This document shows positions 1 through 5,027 of a stretch of 8,529 nucleotides of DNA, one piece after another (positions within the stretch are counted from its first letter, which is position 1; every line of letters starts with the position of its first letter). Below the pieces are notes generated by a model, which was not told the origin of the DNA, searched no databases, and saw nothing but the letters and a program-made list of their open reading frames with translations. This DNA comes from CAYVMN01 sp964452575. Its GTDB lineage: Bacteria > Desulfobacterota > DSM-4660 > Desulfatiglandales > Desulfatiglandaceae. The stretch covers positions 1 through 8,529 of the forward strand of contig CAYVMN010000189.1 in NCBI GenBank assembly GCA_964452575.1. Reading direction: 5' to 3'. Both the position numbers and the translations under genes were made by a program.

Positions 1-44
1 TAAAATTCAATAATTTATGGCTAGAATAAACGCTTTTCTTCAGG

Positions 45-464
45 GTGAACATTCGCTTTAAAGTGCTGAAACATCTCATGGGAGTTTTCTTCTACCATTT
101 TTGGACCAGCGTTTGGCCTGAAATTCGCAAATGTGTTGAAAGTGACTTATCCTCAGTCAATACAAATTCAGAAACACTGATCGCACAAACAACCAACGCT
201 ATTGAAGGCTTTGTCAATTTTGGCTGCATTGCCACGGGGATTCTCCAGATCATAGCCCTGAATTTCCATGACACTATTTGGAAAGCCTATAGAGGTTGGT
301 TAAGGACTATTACCTCCTCCATACCTACAGAGGAAACAACACGATCGGTAATCCAAGAAGAGTTCTTCCACAATTTTCACAGTTTCAACAATAGCCTGAT
401 TTATCGAATAATTATGCCAAAGAGCAGAAGACGTCAGCATTATCAACAGGTCGCAATAACCTGA
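45..464 (+). pseudogene. C-terminal remnant of a DDE-type (IS4-like) transposase
   Basis: The reading frame begins at a GTG with no convincing Shine-Dalgarno and is closed by a stop at 27-29, so there is no N-terminal catalytic region. The residues resemble the last part of a transposase family common in deltaproteobacteria: an LKH...YHFWT segment near residues 8-21, the run TTNAIEGFV near 49-57, GCIATGILQ near 60-68, and a WLRT...PTEET stretch near 85-98. Similarity seems to fade after about residue 105 (position ~360), so the stop at 462-464 is probably fortuitous. The frame overlaps, antisense, the tail of the REP-type transposase remnant at 300-794; the true junction of the two decayed elements is likely near 345-365. 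Family assignment is from memory of the pattern, so IS4-like is tentative. It cannot encode an active transposase. Confidence 0.6.
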
Positions 465-794
465 ACCGGAGAAAACTCTGGACTGACAAGTAATTAAGTG
501 CCTTCCAGAAATAATTCCCCTCCTGCTGCCAGAGATCACTTCATTGACACTCACCCCTTCACGCTCACATGCCTTTTCAATTGCCTCCTTGATCCTCCCC
601 TTCAACTGGGCTCCATAAACCTGGTATTGGACCTTTTCATCCGCTTCTTTGATAACCTTTTCAACAAATTCTCCGCTCCTCAAAACCTGCTCATCCGTCA
701 ACGGCCTTTCGTTATCTTTCCAAATAGATAATGTCGCGCTCCAGCCACCAAGCGAACGGTCCCAGGGGCATCTAACCCGCGCTTGACGTGGCAT
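300..794 (-). pseudogene. REP-associated Y1-type transposase, internally deleted
   Basis: Residues 1-6 (MPRQAR) match the usual first residues of REP-associated tyrosine transposases, and from residue 14 (SLGGWSA) onward the protein matches the C-terminal half of that family. This part has the linker with RSGEFVEKVIKEADEK near 39-54 and the DnaA-like DNA-binding region near 66-145, including SVNEVISGSRR. The central ~150-200 residues, with the HUH metal site and catalytic tyrosine, are absent; residues 7-13 bridge the gap. The ATG at 794 is supported by GAGG 10 nt upstream and a plausible promoter. Near residues 98-106 the family pattern fits a neighbouring frame better (reading LNYLSVQ), which suggests two compensating frameshifts. 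Homology ends near residue 144 (position ~363), so the stop at 300 is probably accidental. It is not a transposase any more. At most it could encode a small DNA-binding protein. Confidence 0.65.
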
Positions 795-829
795 TTTGGA
801 TCAACCTCGTTCCAGAAATCTTTTTCAAT

Positions 830-858
830 AACATATCTAATCTGACTTCATAAGTCAA
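830..858 (-). promoter_or_regulatory. Putative promoter of the REP-type transposase remnant
   Basis: Read on the minus strand, TTGACT (858-853) is followed after 17 nt by TATGTT (835-830), matching 5/6 and 4/6 of the sigma70 consensus. Transcription would start near 823, about 30 nt before the ATG at 794. The -35 box overlaps a perfect palindrome, TGACTT-cat-AAGTCA (843-857), which could be an operator. This is by eye only; a chance match is possible in this AT-rich stretch. Confidence 0.4.
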
Positions 859-1061
859 ACTCACCAACAACGTCCCTCTATTCACAACCGGAGATCTCGT
901 TCGTCCGTTATGAGGATGAGGATGCGCACATGTGGGTTTCCCTTCCTACTGTTGTCAAGCCCGAGGAGCGTGAGGAACTCGCTAACCGCATGGCGGAGAA
1001 GAGCCTGGATGTTCTTATTGAGGAGGGTTTACTCATTTTAGCGGGTATAAACGAACCTTGA
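846..1061 (+). pseudogene. 3' remnant of an unidentified gene
   Basis: From about 891 this frame reads like genuine protein: EISFVRYEDEDAHMWVSLPT, then a charged helix with KPEEREELANRMAEKSLDVL and the hydrophobic end IEEGLLILAGINEP before a TGA at 1059-1061. The only ATG is internal (930-932) and lacks a ribosome binding site. Upstream of 891 the frame turns into low-quality sequence and hits a stop at 843-845, so the natural N-terminus is missing. Strong amphipathic helix character and an abrupt upstream loss of coding signal argue for a truncated gene rather than a chance frame. I do not recognise the family. It ends 10 nt before the PIN-toxin fragment, in a different frame; the two could be remains of one toxin-antitoxin pair, but nothing here identifies this piece as an antitoxin. 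Confidence 0.4.
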
Positions 1062-1071
1062 TCGAAAGTGA

Positions 1072-1191
1072 AACACGAAGGTCCAATATCCCGTAACATA
1101 TGCAGAAGCTCTTGCGGTCCAAGTGACACGTGAATGTGGCGTCCCCCTCTTCACCGGGGCCCCTGAGATGAGGACTCTGGGATACTCTTGA
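1072..1191 (+). pseudogene. C-terminal fragment of a PIN-domain (VapC-like) toxin
   Basis: The frame reads KVQYPVTYAEALAVQVTREC followed by GVPLFTGAPEMRTL, then a stop at 1189-1191. This matches the end of VapC PIN domains, where a segment of the type (S/T)YADAxAxAxAxxxGVPLxTGDPEF carries the last two acidic active-site residues. Here the first acidic position is Glu (YAEA) instead of Asp, and the last has become Ala (TGAPE instead of TGDPE). There is no start codon, and the first ~90 residues, with the N-terminal catalytic Asp, are absent; a stop lies at 1069-1071. It is an inactive relic, unrelated in frame to the intact PIN toxin at 4528-4992. Family assignment is fairly secure from the pattern despite the short length. 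Confidence 0.55.
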
Positions 1192-1247
1192 CAGGTGGCC
1201 TTGTTTTCCGTATTTTTGGAATCGGCATTACCAAAATGAGGCGCAAA

Positions 1248-2414
1248 ATGGAATTAGTCAGCAGATTTTTGCATATCCCCGATCAAAGCTTCTTTCTGTT
1301 TGGTCCGCGCGGCACGGGCAAATTCACATGGCTGAGCCACTGCTTTCCGGACGCGCTCTTCGTCGATCTGTTGAAACCCGAGGTGTACCGTGAGATGAAT
1401 GCCCGACCCGAAAGATTGAGCGAACTGGTGCATGGATCGCCCCGGATCTCTACGGTGGTGGTCGATGAGGTTCAACGCGTGCCGGAGCTCCTCAATGTTG
1501 TCCACGACCTTATGGAGCAGCCGGGCCTGAAGCGACGCTTCGTCCTGACAGGCTCCAGTGCCCGCAAGCTCAGGCGCGGTGGTATCGACCTCCTGGCGGG
1601 TCGAGCCCTCCTCCGAACCATGCATCCCTTTATGGCCGTGGAGCTGCCAGGGTTCGACCTTGATGCTTCCCTGAAGAGGGGCCTGCTCCCGTTGGTGATT
1701 GGGTCCGATCGGCCGGAAGAAGTCCTCAAAGCATACGCGGCGCTATACCTCCAGGAGGAAGTGCAGGTCGAGGGATGGGCGCGGAACGTCGGGAACTTTG
1801 CACGGTTTCTGGAGGCCATCAGCTTCTCTCATGGGAGCGTCCTCAACGTGAGCAACGTCGCGCGGGAGTGCCAGGTCGAGAGAAAAACGGTGACTGGCTA
1901 CGTGGAGGTACTCGAGGATCTCCTGCTGTCTTTTCGACTATCGGTCTTTAGCCGCCGGGCTGGGCGCGCCACAGCCGCCCATCCCAAATTCTACTTCTTC
2001 GATGCCGGGGTTTACCGCTCACTCCGCCCCCGTGGCCCTCTGGACCGCACCGAAGAGATCGAAGGCTGTGCCTTCGAGGGTCTGGTAGCACAACATCTCC
2101 GCGCCTGGATTGCATACTCCCGCCGGGACTGTGAGCTCTTTTACTGGCGCACGCGCTCCGGGGTGGAGGTTGACTTTGTGCTTTACGGTAGCGAGGGTTT
2201 CTGGGCCATCGAGGTAACGAACACGGCCAGGATAAGGCCCAGTGACCTCCGGGGCCTGAAGAGCTTCTGCAGCAGCTATCCCGAGAGCGAAGCGGTTCTT
2301 CTTTACCGTGGGAGGGAGCGGTTGCGCATAGACAACATTTGGTGTATTCCCGGTGAGGAATTCCTCCGTCAGCTTCGTCCCGACTGCGGCTTCACCGACT
2401 GGCTGCACGGCTGA
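1248..2414 (+). CDS. AAA_14/DUF4143-type ATPase with altered Walker A
   Basis: This is a 388-residue protein of the ATPase family with an N-terminal AAA_14 domain and a C-terminal DUF4143/PD-(D/E)XK-like domain; the cellular role of the family is not settled. The start at 1248 is chosen because GAGG lies 7 nt upstream and family members begin with MELxSRxL; an ATG at 1236 and a TTG at 1188 are weaker. Visible motifs are Walker A GPRGTGK (19-25), Walker B VVVDE (70-74), a sensor-like LTGSSARKL (100-108), a winged-helix-like region (~198-230), FFDAGVYR (250-257), FEGLVAQHL (276-284), and EVDFVL (307-312) with AIEV (320-323). Two oddities: Walker A is followed by Phe26 where Ser/Thr is needed for magnesium, and the ExK motif reads E322-V-T324. 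Both are one base from the expected codons. The length is normal, but the enzyme may be dead. It is GC-richer than the flanks, suggesting transfer. Confidence 0.85.
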   Translation: MELVSRFLHIPDQSFFLFGPRGTGKFTWLSHCFPDALFVDLLKPEVYREMNARPERLSELVHGSPRISTVVVDEVQRVPELLNVVHDLMEQPGLKRRFVLTGSSARKLRRGGIDLLAGRALLRTMHPFMAVELPGFDLDASLKRGLLPLVIGSDRPEEVLKAYAALYLQEEVQVEGWARNVGNFARFLEAISFSHGSVLNVSNVARECQVERKTVTGYVEVLEDLLLSFRLSVFSRRAGRATAAHPKFYFFDAGVYRSLRPRGPLDRTEEIEGCAFEGLVAQHLRAWIAYSRRDCELFYWRTRSGVEVDFVLYGSEGFWAIEVTNTARIRPSDLRGLKSFCSSYPESEAVLLYRGRERLRIDNIWCIPGEEFLRQLRPDCGFTDWLHG

Positions 2415-2440
2415 CAACTGAAATAACCGTCTCGATGGAA

Positions 2441-2851
2441 TTTGCTTCTGACAATGGCCCCTTCATATTTGTGGATCTCATCCATCAGGATCCGGAAGCA
2501 GTGGTCCATGATATCGTGGACTTCTTCGGGGTCCACCTTCTCCGAGAGCGATGTGAAGTTCGCAGCGTCGGCAAAGAGGACTGTCACCAGTTTCCGTTCG
2601 CCTTCGATAGAACTCCGGGTATTGAGGATCTTGTCTGCCAAGAATCTGGGGGTATAGGATCGGGGTTCGGCATAGTCGATAGGAGGGACTTCTTTGGACA
2701 CTGTCAGGTCATGGCCGCATTCACCGCAGAATTTATATTGAGGAGGATTGCTGCAACCACAACTCGGGCACACTTTCTCCAGTTTTGCCCCACATTCACC
2801 ACAGAATCTCTGATCCTCAGGATTCTCAAAGTCTCAATTCGGCCACTTCAT
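2441..2851 (-). pseudogene. Zinc-ribbon adenylate/guanylate cyclase, 5' remnant
   Basis: Starting at the ATG at 2851, preceded by a good ribosome binding site (GAGAGAGG), the frame reads M-K-W-P-N then TGA at codon 6 (2836-2834), and then continues open as a typical protein of this family. Downstream are the remaining half of a first zinc ribbon (Cys17, Cys20), a second complete ribbon (Cys28, Cys31, Cys42, Cys45), a linker with SYTPRFLADKIL, and the beginning of a class III nucleotide cyclase domain: GERKLVTVLFAD, with the first metal-binding Asp near residue 95, then EKVDPEEVHDIMD and EIHKYEGAI. Homology stops near 2450; the rest of the cyclase domain and the large C-terminal ATPase/TPR part usual in such proteins are missing. 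Trp3 and stop6 both replace cysteines of the same CxxC knuckle. Reinitiation at a GTG (2773) could make only a useless fragment. Confidence 0.8.
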
Positions 2852-2915
2852 TTTCGACCTCTCTCGAAGATATTGAGTTCAAAAGAGAAGCTTAGTCCGA
2901 CGGAAGCTATCCTGG

Positions 2916-2949
2916 GCTCCTAATAGAACACCGACGTTCCATTAGGAGC
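2916..2949. repeat. Perfect 9-bp inverted repeat
   Basis: GCTCCTAAT (2916-2924) and ATTAGGAGC (2941-2949) are exact reverse complements around a 16-nt spacer. The repeat lies 65-98 bp upstream of the cyclase remnant start on the minus strand. It has no T-run on either side, so an intrinsic terminator is unlikely; an operator or element end is possible. Confidence 0.6.
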
Positions 2950-2962
2950 AAGGTGGGCACAT

Positions 2963-2984
2963 CTTGATTGGCATTTCCATCAAG
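2963..2984. repeat. 6-bp inverted repeat
   Basis: CTTGAT (2963-2968) and ATCAAG (2979-2984) are exact reverse complements with a 10-nt spacer. It is immediately followed by the repeat at 2986-3009. Alone it is short enough to be chance; its position within a run of three inverted repeats is what makes it notable. Confidence 0.4.
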
Positions 2985-2985
2985 G

Positions 2986-3009
2986 AACCTCTTTCCCTGT
3001 CAAGAGGTT
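2986..3009. repeat. Perfect 8-bp inverted repeat (hairpin)
   Basis: AACCTCTT (2986-2993) and AAGAGGTT (3002-3009) are exact reverse complements around an 8-nt loop. It lies about 140 bp downstream of the stop of the TPR gene on the minus strand. There is no following T-tract in either orientation, so it does not qualify as a classical rho-independent terminator, though it could stabilise a 3' end. Confidence 0.5.
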
Positions 3010-3086
3010 AATGGAGAGGAAGAAAAAGCTTAATTAGATGAACATCAAAACGCTCTGAAGTCAAGGAGAATTATTGTCGCCTCTAC

Positions 3087-3107
3087 CCACTGACCACTGT
3101 CCACTGT
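3087..3107. repeat. Three tandem 7-bp units (CCACTGA/T)
   Basis: The units CCACTGA, CCACTGT and CCACTGT follow each other without gaps. They lie about 40 bp beyond the 3' end of the TPR gene, inside the 294-bp stretch (2852-3145) in which I see no gene. The function is unknown. A small number of copies could arise by slippage. Confidence 0.5.
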
Positions 3108-3145
3108 ATTTTGTCTGCGATGTGACCCTCAACTCACTGCAGATC

Positions 3146-4120
3146 TTATCGTTCTCGACCAGATCTTTTGAAAAGCGAGGGTAAAAGGGACCTCTTTTTC
3201 AGCGGATAGTCCTTATAGTATTCAATCGATTCAACATGGTCTAAGCCTAACTTCTCGCCTTCCTGCATTCTTTCAACCATGATCTTATTGGCTATGGCGG
3301 GCTCATAATTTGGGTCTATTTTAAGGGCTTTATCAAGTGCTGCGATAGCCTTGCTTTTTTCCCCTAATTGGGCATAACAAATTCCAAGGTTTCCGTAACT
3401 CTGCTGGTGGTCATTGTTTATTCTCAGAGATTCCTCAAAGCCAAGAATTGCCTTTTCCCACTCCCCTTTCTCCATGTGAGAAAAAGCGGCTTCAAATTTC
3501 TTTTGTGCAGCAAAATATTTTTCCAGACTTAAGTTTGAGGTTTTCATGATAATATTTCCAAGAGAACTGATCAGACTCTGGGCTTGTTGAACCAACTCTG
3601 TATCTGAATCCCCAATATCGATGACCTTCTTCAAGTGCTTTACTGTATTCTTGAGGTCAAAAATGCTCTTGTAGGCAATTGCCAGGTTGAAGTGCGCCTC
3701 AATAAAATAGGGGAATATTTCAGTCGCCGTCCTAAAGTACTTTATCGCCTCCTCATACTCTCCCTCCAAGGCATGAATAACGCCCAATCCATACATAACC
3801 ATATGGTCTCTTGGGTGTTTTTCCTGAAGCTTATTCAAAATCTCACGCCCCTTCTTGGTCTTTCCCTTCTCAACCAGGGTCAGGGCCTTATCAACAGCTC
3901 TTTCATCCTCTTCATTTAGTTCCATAATAAAAGGCCTGACACCCTCTTCCTTATGTCTTGAAGAATGATACTGGCTTGCCGCCTGGTAATGCCGGCATCC
4001 TTGGCATTCGTCATTGCGCAAATCTGCGCAGCAGGGAGAGCATATGAATTTGCCACGATATACTTGGCAATTTATCCTCGCTTTGTTTTTTCCGCAGAGT
4101 TCACATCTTGTTTTCTTCAC
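3146..4120 (-). CDS. Cysteine-rich zinc-binding TPR-repeat protein
   Basis: This 324-residue, probably cytoplasmic protein has no signal peptide or membrane segment. The N-terminus has a cysteine cluster (Cys6, Cys9, Cys18, Cys27, Cys30, Cys31, Cys39, Cys42, with His44) that should bind one or two zinc ions. After a charged linker come tetratricopeptide repeats at about 106-139, 140-172, 203-237 and 238-271, with typical signatures such as GEYEEAIKYF and YGNLGICYAQLGEKSKAI. TPRs bind protein partners; the partner is unknown. The C-terminus is basic (KKRSLLPSLFKRSGRER), so nucleic-acid contact is conceivable. The start is a GTG at 4120, supported by AAAGGA 8 nt upstream. It is transcribed divergently from the toxin-antitoxin/recC operon and in the same direction as the cyclase remnant, but 294 bp apart from it. 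It has no visible defects. The domain calls are firm, but I cannot name a specific function. Confidence 0.85.
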   Translation of the reverse strand: MKKTRCELCGKNKARINCQVYRGKFICSPCCADLRNDECQGCRHYQAASQYHSSRHKEEGVRPFIMELNEEDERAVDKALTLVEKGKTKKGREILNKLQEKHPRDHMVMYGLGVIHALEGEYEEAIKYFRTATEIFPYFIEAHFNLAIAYKSIFDLKNTVKHLKKVIDIGDSDTELVQQAQSLISSLGNIIMKTSNLSLEKYFAAQKKFEAAFSHMEKGEWEKAILGFEESLRINNDHQQSYGNLGICYAQLGEKSKAIAALDKALKIDPNYEPAIANKIMVERMQEGEKLGLDHVESIEYYKDYPLKKRSLLPSLFKRSGRER

Positions 4121-4184
4121 AGGGGTTGTCCTTTAAACATAGGTATTGCCATGAGATGATCCTTAATCCTGACTTCCTCTGATA

Positions 4185-4212
4185 TTATTAGCGATCAGAT
4201 GGTAGTTGTCAA
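4185..4212 (-). promoter_or_regulatory. Promoter of the TPR gene
   Basis: On the minus strand a perfect TTGACA (4212-4207) is followed after 16 nt by TAATAA (4190-4185); an overlapping TAATAT (4187-4182) would give 19 nt. An inverted repeat TCTGAT/ATCAGA (4178-4183 and 4194-4199) brackets the -10 region and may be an operator. The predicted transcript would have a ~55-nt leader before the GTG at 4120. The -35 box lies 12 bp from that of the divergent promoter at 4225. Confidence 0.55.
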
Positions 4213-4224
4213 CGAAGGAAAAAG

Positions 4225-4253
4225 TTGAAAGAATATATGCTATGTGATATAAA
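4225..4253 (+). promoter_or_regulatory. Promoter of the antitoxin-toxin-recC operon
   Basis: TTGAAA (4225-4230) and TATAAA (4248-4253) are separated by exactly 17 nt, each matching 5 of 6 sigma70 consensus positions. The predicted start near 4260 gives a ~40-nt leader to the antitoxin ATG at 4302. It is back to back with the promoter of the TPR gene. Confidence 0.65.
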
Positions 4254-4254
4254 T

Positions 4255-4269
4255 ATTTGCTTAGCAAAT
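4255..4269. promoter_or_regulatory. Candidate autorepression operator (palindrome)
   Basis: ATTTGC-tta-GCAAAT is a perfect 6+3+6 palindrome beginning two bases after the -10 box and covering the predicted transcription start. A further half-site, ATTGC, follows at 4276-4280, making three related half-sites in a row. Antitoxins of AbrB-type toxin-antitoxin pairs commonly bind palindromes at this place to repress their own operon; binding here is inferred. Confidence 0.55.
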
Positions 4270-4301
4270 TTATGAATTGCCTATTCAAAAGGAGTGATTG
4301 C

Positions 4302-4547
4302 ATGAGAACAAGGGTGTCTTCTAAGTCTCAGGTTTCGATCCCGGCAGCTATTCGCAGGGAATTCAACATCAAACCCAACATCCAACTGGAATGGATTGCA
4401 GAAGGGGGGCTTATTACGGTGATTCCCGTTACCCATGATCCAGTGGCCACATTCAGGGGCCGTGGGAAACAGCTTTACCCCACGTCAAAACTGCTTTTAG
4501 ATAGAAAAATGGAAAGGGAAAAAGAAGATGGCGGAGGAGAGAAGTAA
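4302..4547 (+). CDS. vapB: AbrB/MazE-type antitoxin of a VapBC pair
   Basis: This 81-residue protein should neutralise the PIN-domain toxin encoded next to it and, as is usual in the family, bind the operon promoter as a dimer. The start at 4302 has AGGAG seven nt upstream, and the protein then begins with the swapped-hairpin AbrB signature: MRTRVSSKSQVSIPAAIRRE (1-20), followed by FNIKPNIQLEW and GGLITVIPV (~36-44). The C-terminal half (DPVATFRGRGKQLYP and LLLDRKMEREKEDGGGEK) is charged and probably disordered until it wraps around the toxin, as in known antitoxins. Its stop overlaps the toxin start by 20 bp, so translation is likely coupled. An upstream in-frame start at 4257 is rejected because it would overlap the promoter and palindrome. 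The symbol is by role; the subtype is not certain. Confidence 0.85.
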   Translation: MRTRVSSKSQVSIPAAIRREFNIKPNIQLEWIAEGGLITVIPVTHDPVATFRGRGKQLYPTSKLLLDRKMEREKEDGGGEK

Positions 4548-4992
4548 GGTGTTTGCCCTGGATACATCGGCCCTCCTTGCCCTGTGGAATGATGAGGCCG
4601 GCGCAGACGAAGTTGAGGGAATTTTGAAGAAGAAGGACGTGATCGTCATAGTCTCGTTCATGTCTTTCATGGAATGTTATTACAGGATGTGGAAGAACTG
4701 CGGCCGTGAAAAGGGACGGGAGATATATAGCTATCTCTTCACCTTGCCAGTGGAAAGGGTGAACCTCACAGAAGAGATTCTTCAGGGGGCGGCAGAAATA
4801 AGGGCGACCCATACCCTTTCAGTAGCCGATAGTTGGATCATCGCAACTGCCAGGGTGAACGATGCAGTGCTTGTTCATAAAGATCCCGAATTTATGCAGG
4901 CCAGTTCAGTTGTGCAACTTCGAAATCTGCCTTTTGAGGTTCGCCCTGATTGCCGGTTGGCAGATGGGATTGTGAGGAGGCAACATGGGTAA
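4528..4992 (+). CDS. vapC: PIN-domain ribonuclease toxin (VapC-like)
   Basis: This 154-residue PIN-domain protein would act as a magnesium-dependent RNase when freed from its antitoxin; VapC enzymes usually cut tRNA or rRNA. The acidic quartet is visible: Asp12 in FALDTSALLAL, Glu49 in SFMEC, Asp101 in SVADSWIIATA and Asp119 in VHKDPEF. All are present, so it should be active, unlike the PIN fragment at 1072-1191. The ATG start overlaps the end of the antitoxin gene by 20 bp. Length is typical, but the last ~17 residues (from RPDCRLADGIVRRQHG) extend past the normal fold end. The stop is 35 bp before recC on the same strand with no terminator between, so the toxin is probably co-transcribed with recC. 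The exact RNA target cannot be read from sequence. Confidence 0.88.
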   Translation: MAEERSKVFALDTSALLALWNDEAGADEVEGILKKKDVIVIVSFMSFMECYYRMWKNCGREKGREIYSYLFTLPVERVNLTEEILQGAAEIRATHTLSVADSWIIATARVNDAVLVHKDPEFMQASSVVQLRNLPFEVRPDCRLADGIVRRQHG

Positions 4993-5011
4993 GGCGGGGG
5001 GAAAGGACTAA
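4985..5011 (+). other. Eight-codon ORF with ideal ribosome binding site
   Basis: A perfect AGGAGG (4975-4980) lies four nt before ATG GGT AAG..., which encodes only MGKAGGKD and stops at TAA (5009-5011). It overlaps the last codons of the toxin gene. Its stop abuts the G-rich segment AAGGGGGG that serves as the recC ribosome binding site. It may act as a translational coupling leader for recC, or be the relic of a lost start. No product function is claimed. Confidence 0.3.
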
Positions 5012-5027
5012 GGGGGGTCAGCCTAAG

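Noticed and set aside
498..731. Plus-strand frame of 77 codons.
   Set aside because: Antisense shadow of the REP-type transposase remnant, which matches a known family.
908..1129. Minus-strand frame of 73 codons with a normal start.
   Set aside because: Serine/arginine-rich, no recognisable motif, and antisense to two plus-strand frames with clear protein character.
1188..1247. TTG (1188) or ATG (1236) as start of the ATPase.
   Set aside because: The added residues match nothing in the family, and only the ATG at 1248 has a good ribosome site at the right distance.
2019..2417. Minus-strand frame of 132 codons under the ATPase 3' end.
   Set aside because: It is an antisense shadow of the GC-rich ATPase gene, whose C-terminal motifs lie in the plus strand.
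2411..2454. Direct repeat CTGACAA at 2411-2417 and 2448-2454 as an insertion target duplication near the ATPase/cyclase junction.
   Set aside because: It is only seven bases, 30 bp apart, with no mobile element between the copies; chance is likely.
2834..2836. TGA at codon 6 of the cyclase as selenocysteine, since it replaces a cysteine, deltaproteobacteria often make selenoproteins, and a small hairpin (ATCC-TGA-GGAT) follows.
   Set aside because: The partner cysteine of the same knuckle is also gone (Trp3), the gene lacks its 3' part, and the hairpin is much weaker than a bacterial SECIS. Decay is the simpler reading.
2435..2923. Plus-strand frame of 162 codons.
   Set aside because: It is the antisense of the cyclase remnant, whose zinc-ribbon and cyclase motifs are unmistakable; the plus-strand frame has no motif.
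2986..3009. Intrinsic terminator for the TPR gene.
   Set aside because: The stem has no following T-tract on the minus strand and lies about 140 bp past the stop.
3141..3166. Two AGATCT hexamers 20 bp apart at the end of the TPR gene.
   Set aside because: Short palindromes overlapping coding sequence, with no further symmetry; treated as chance.
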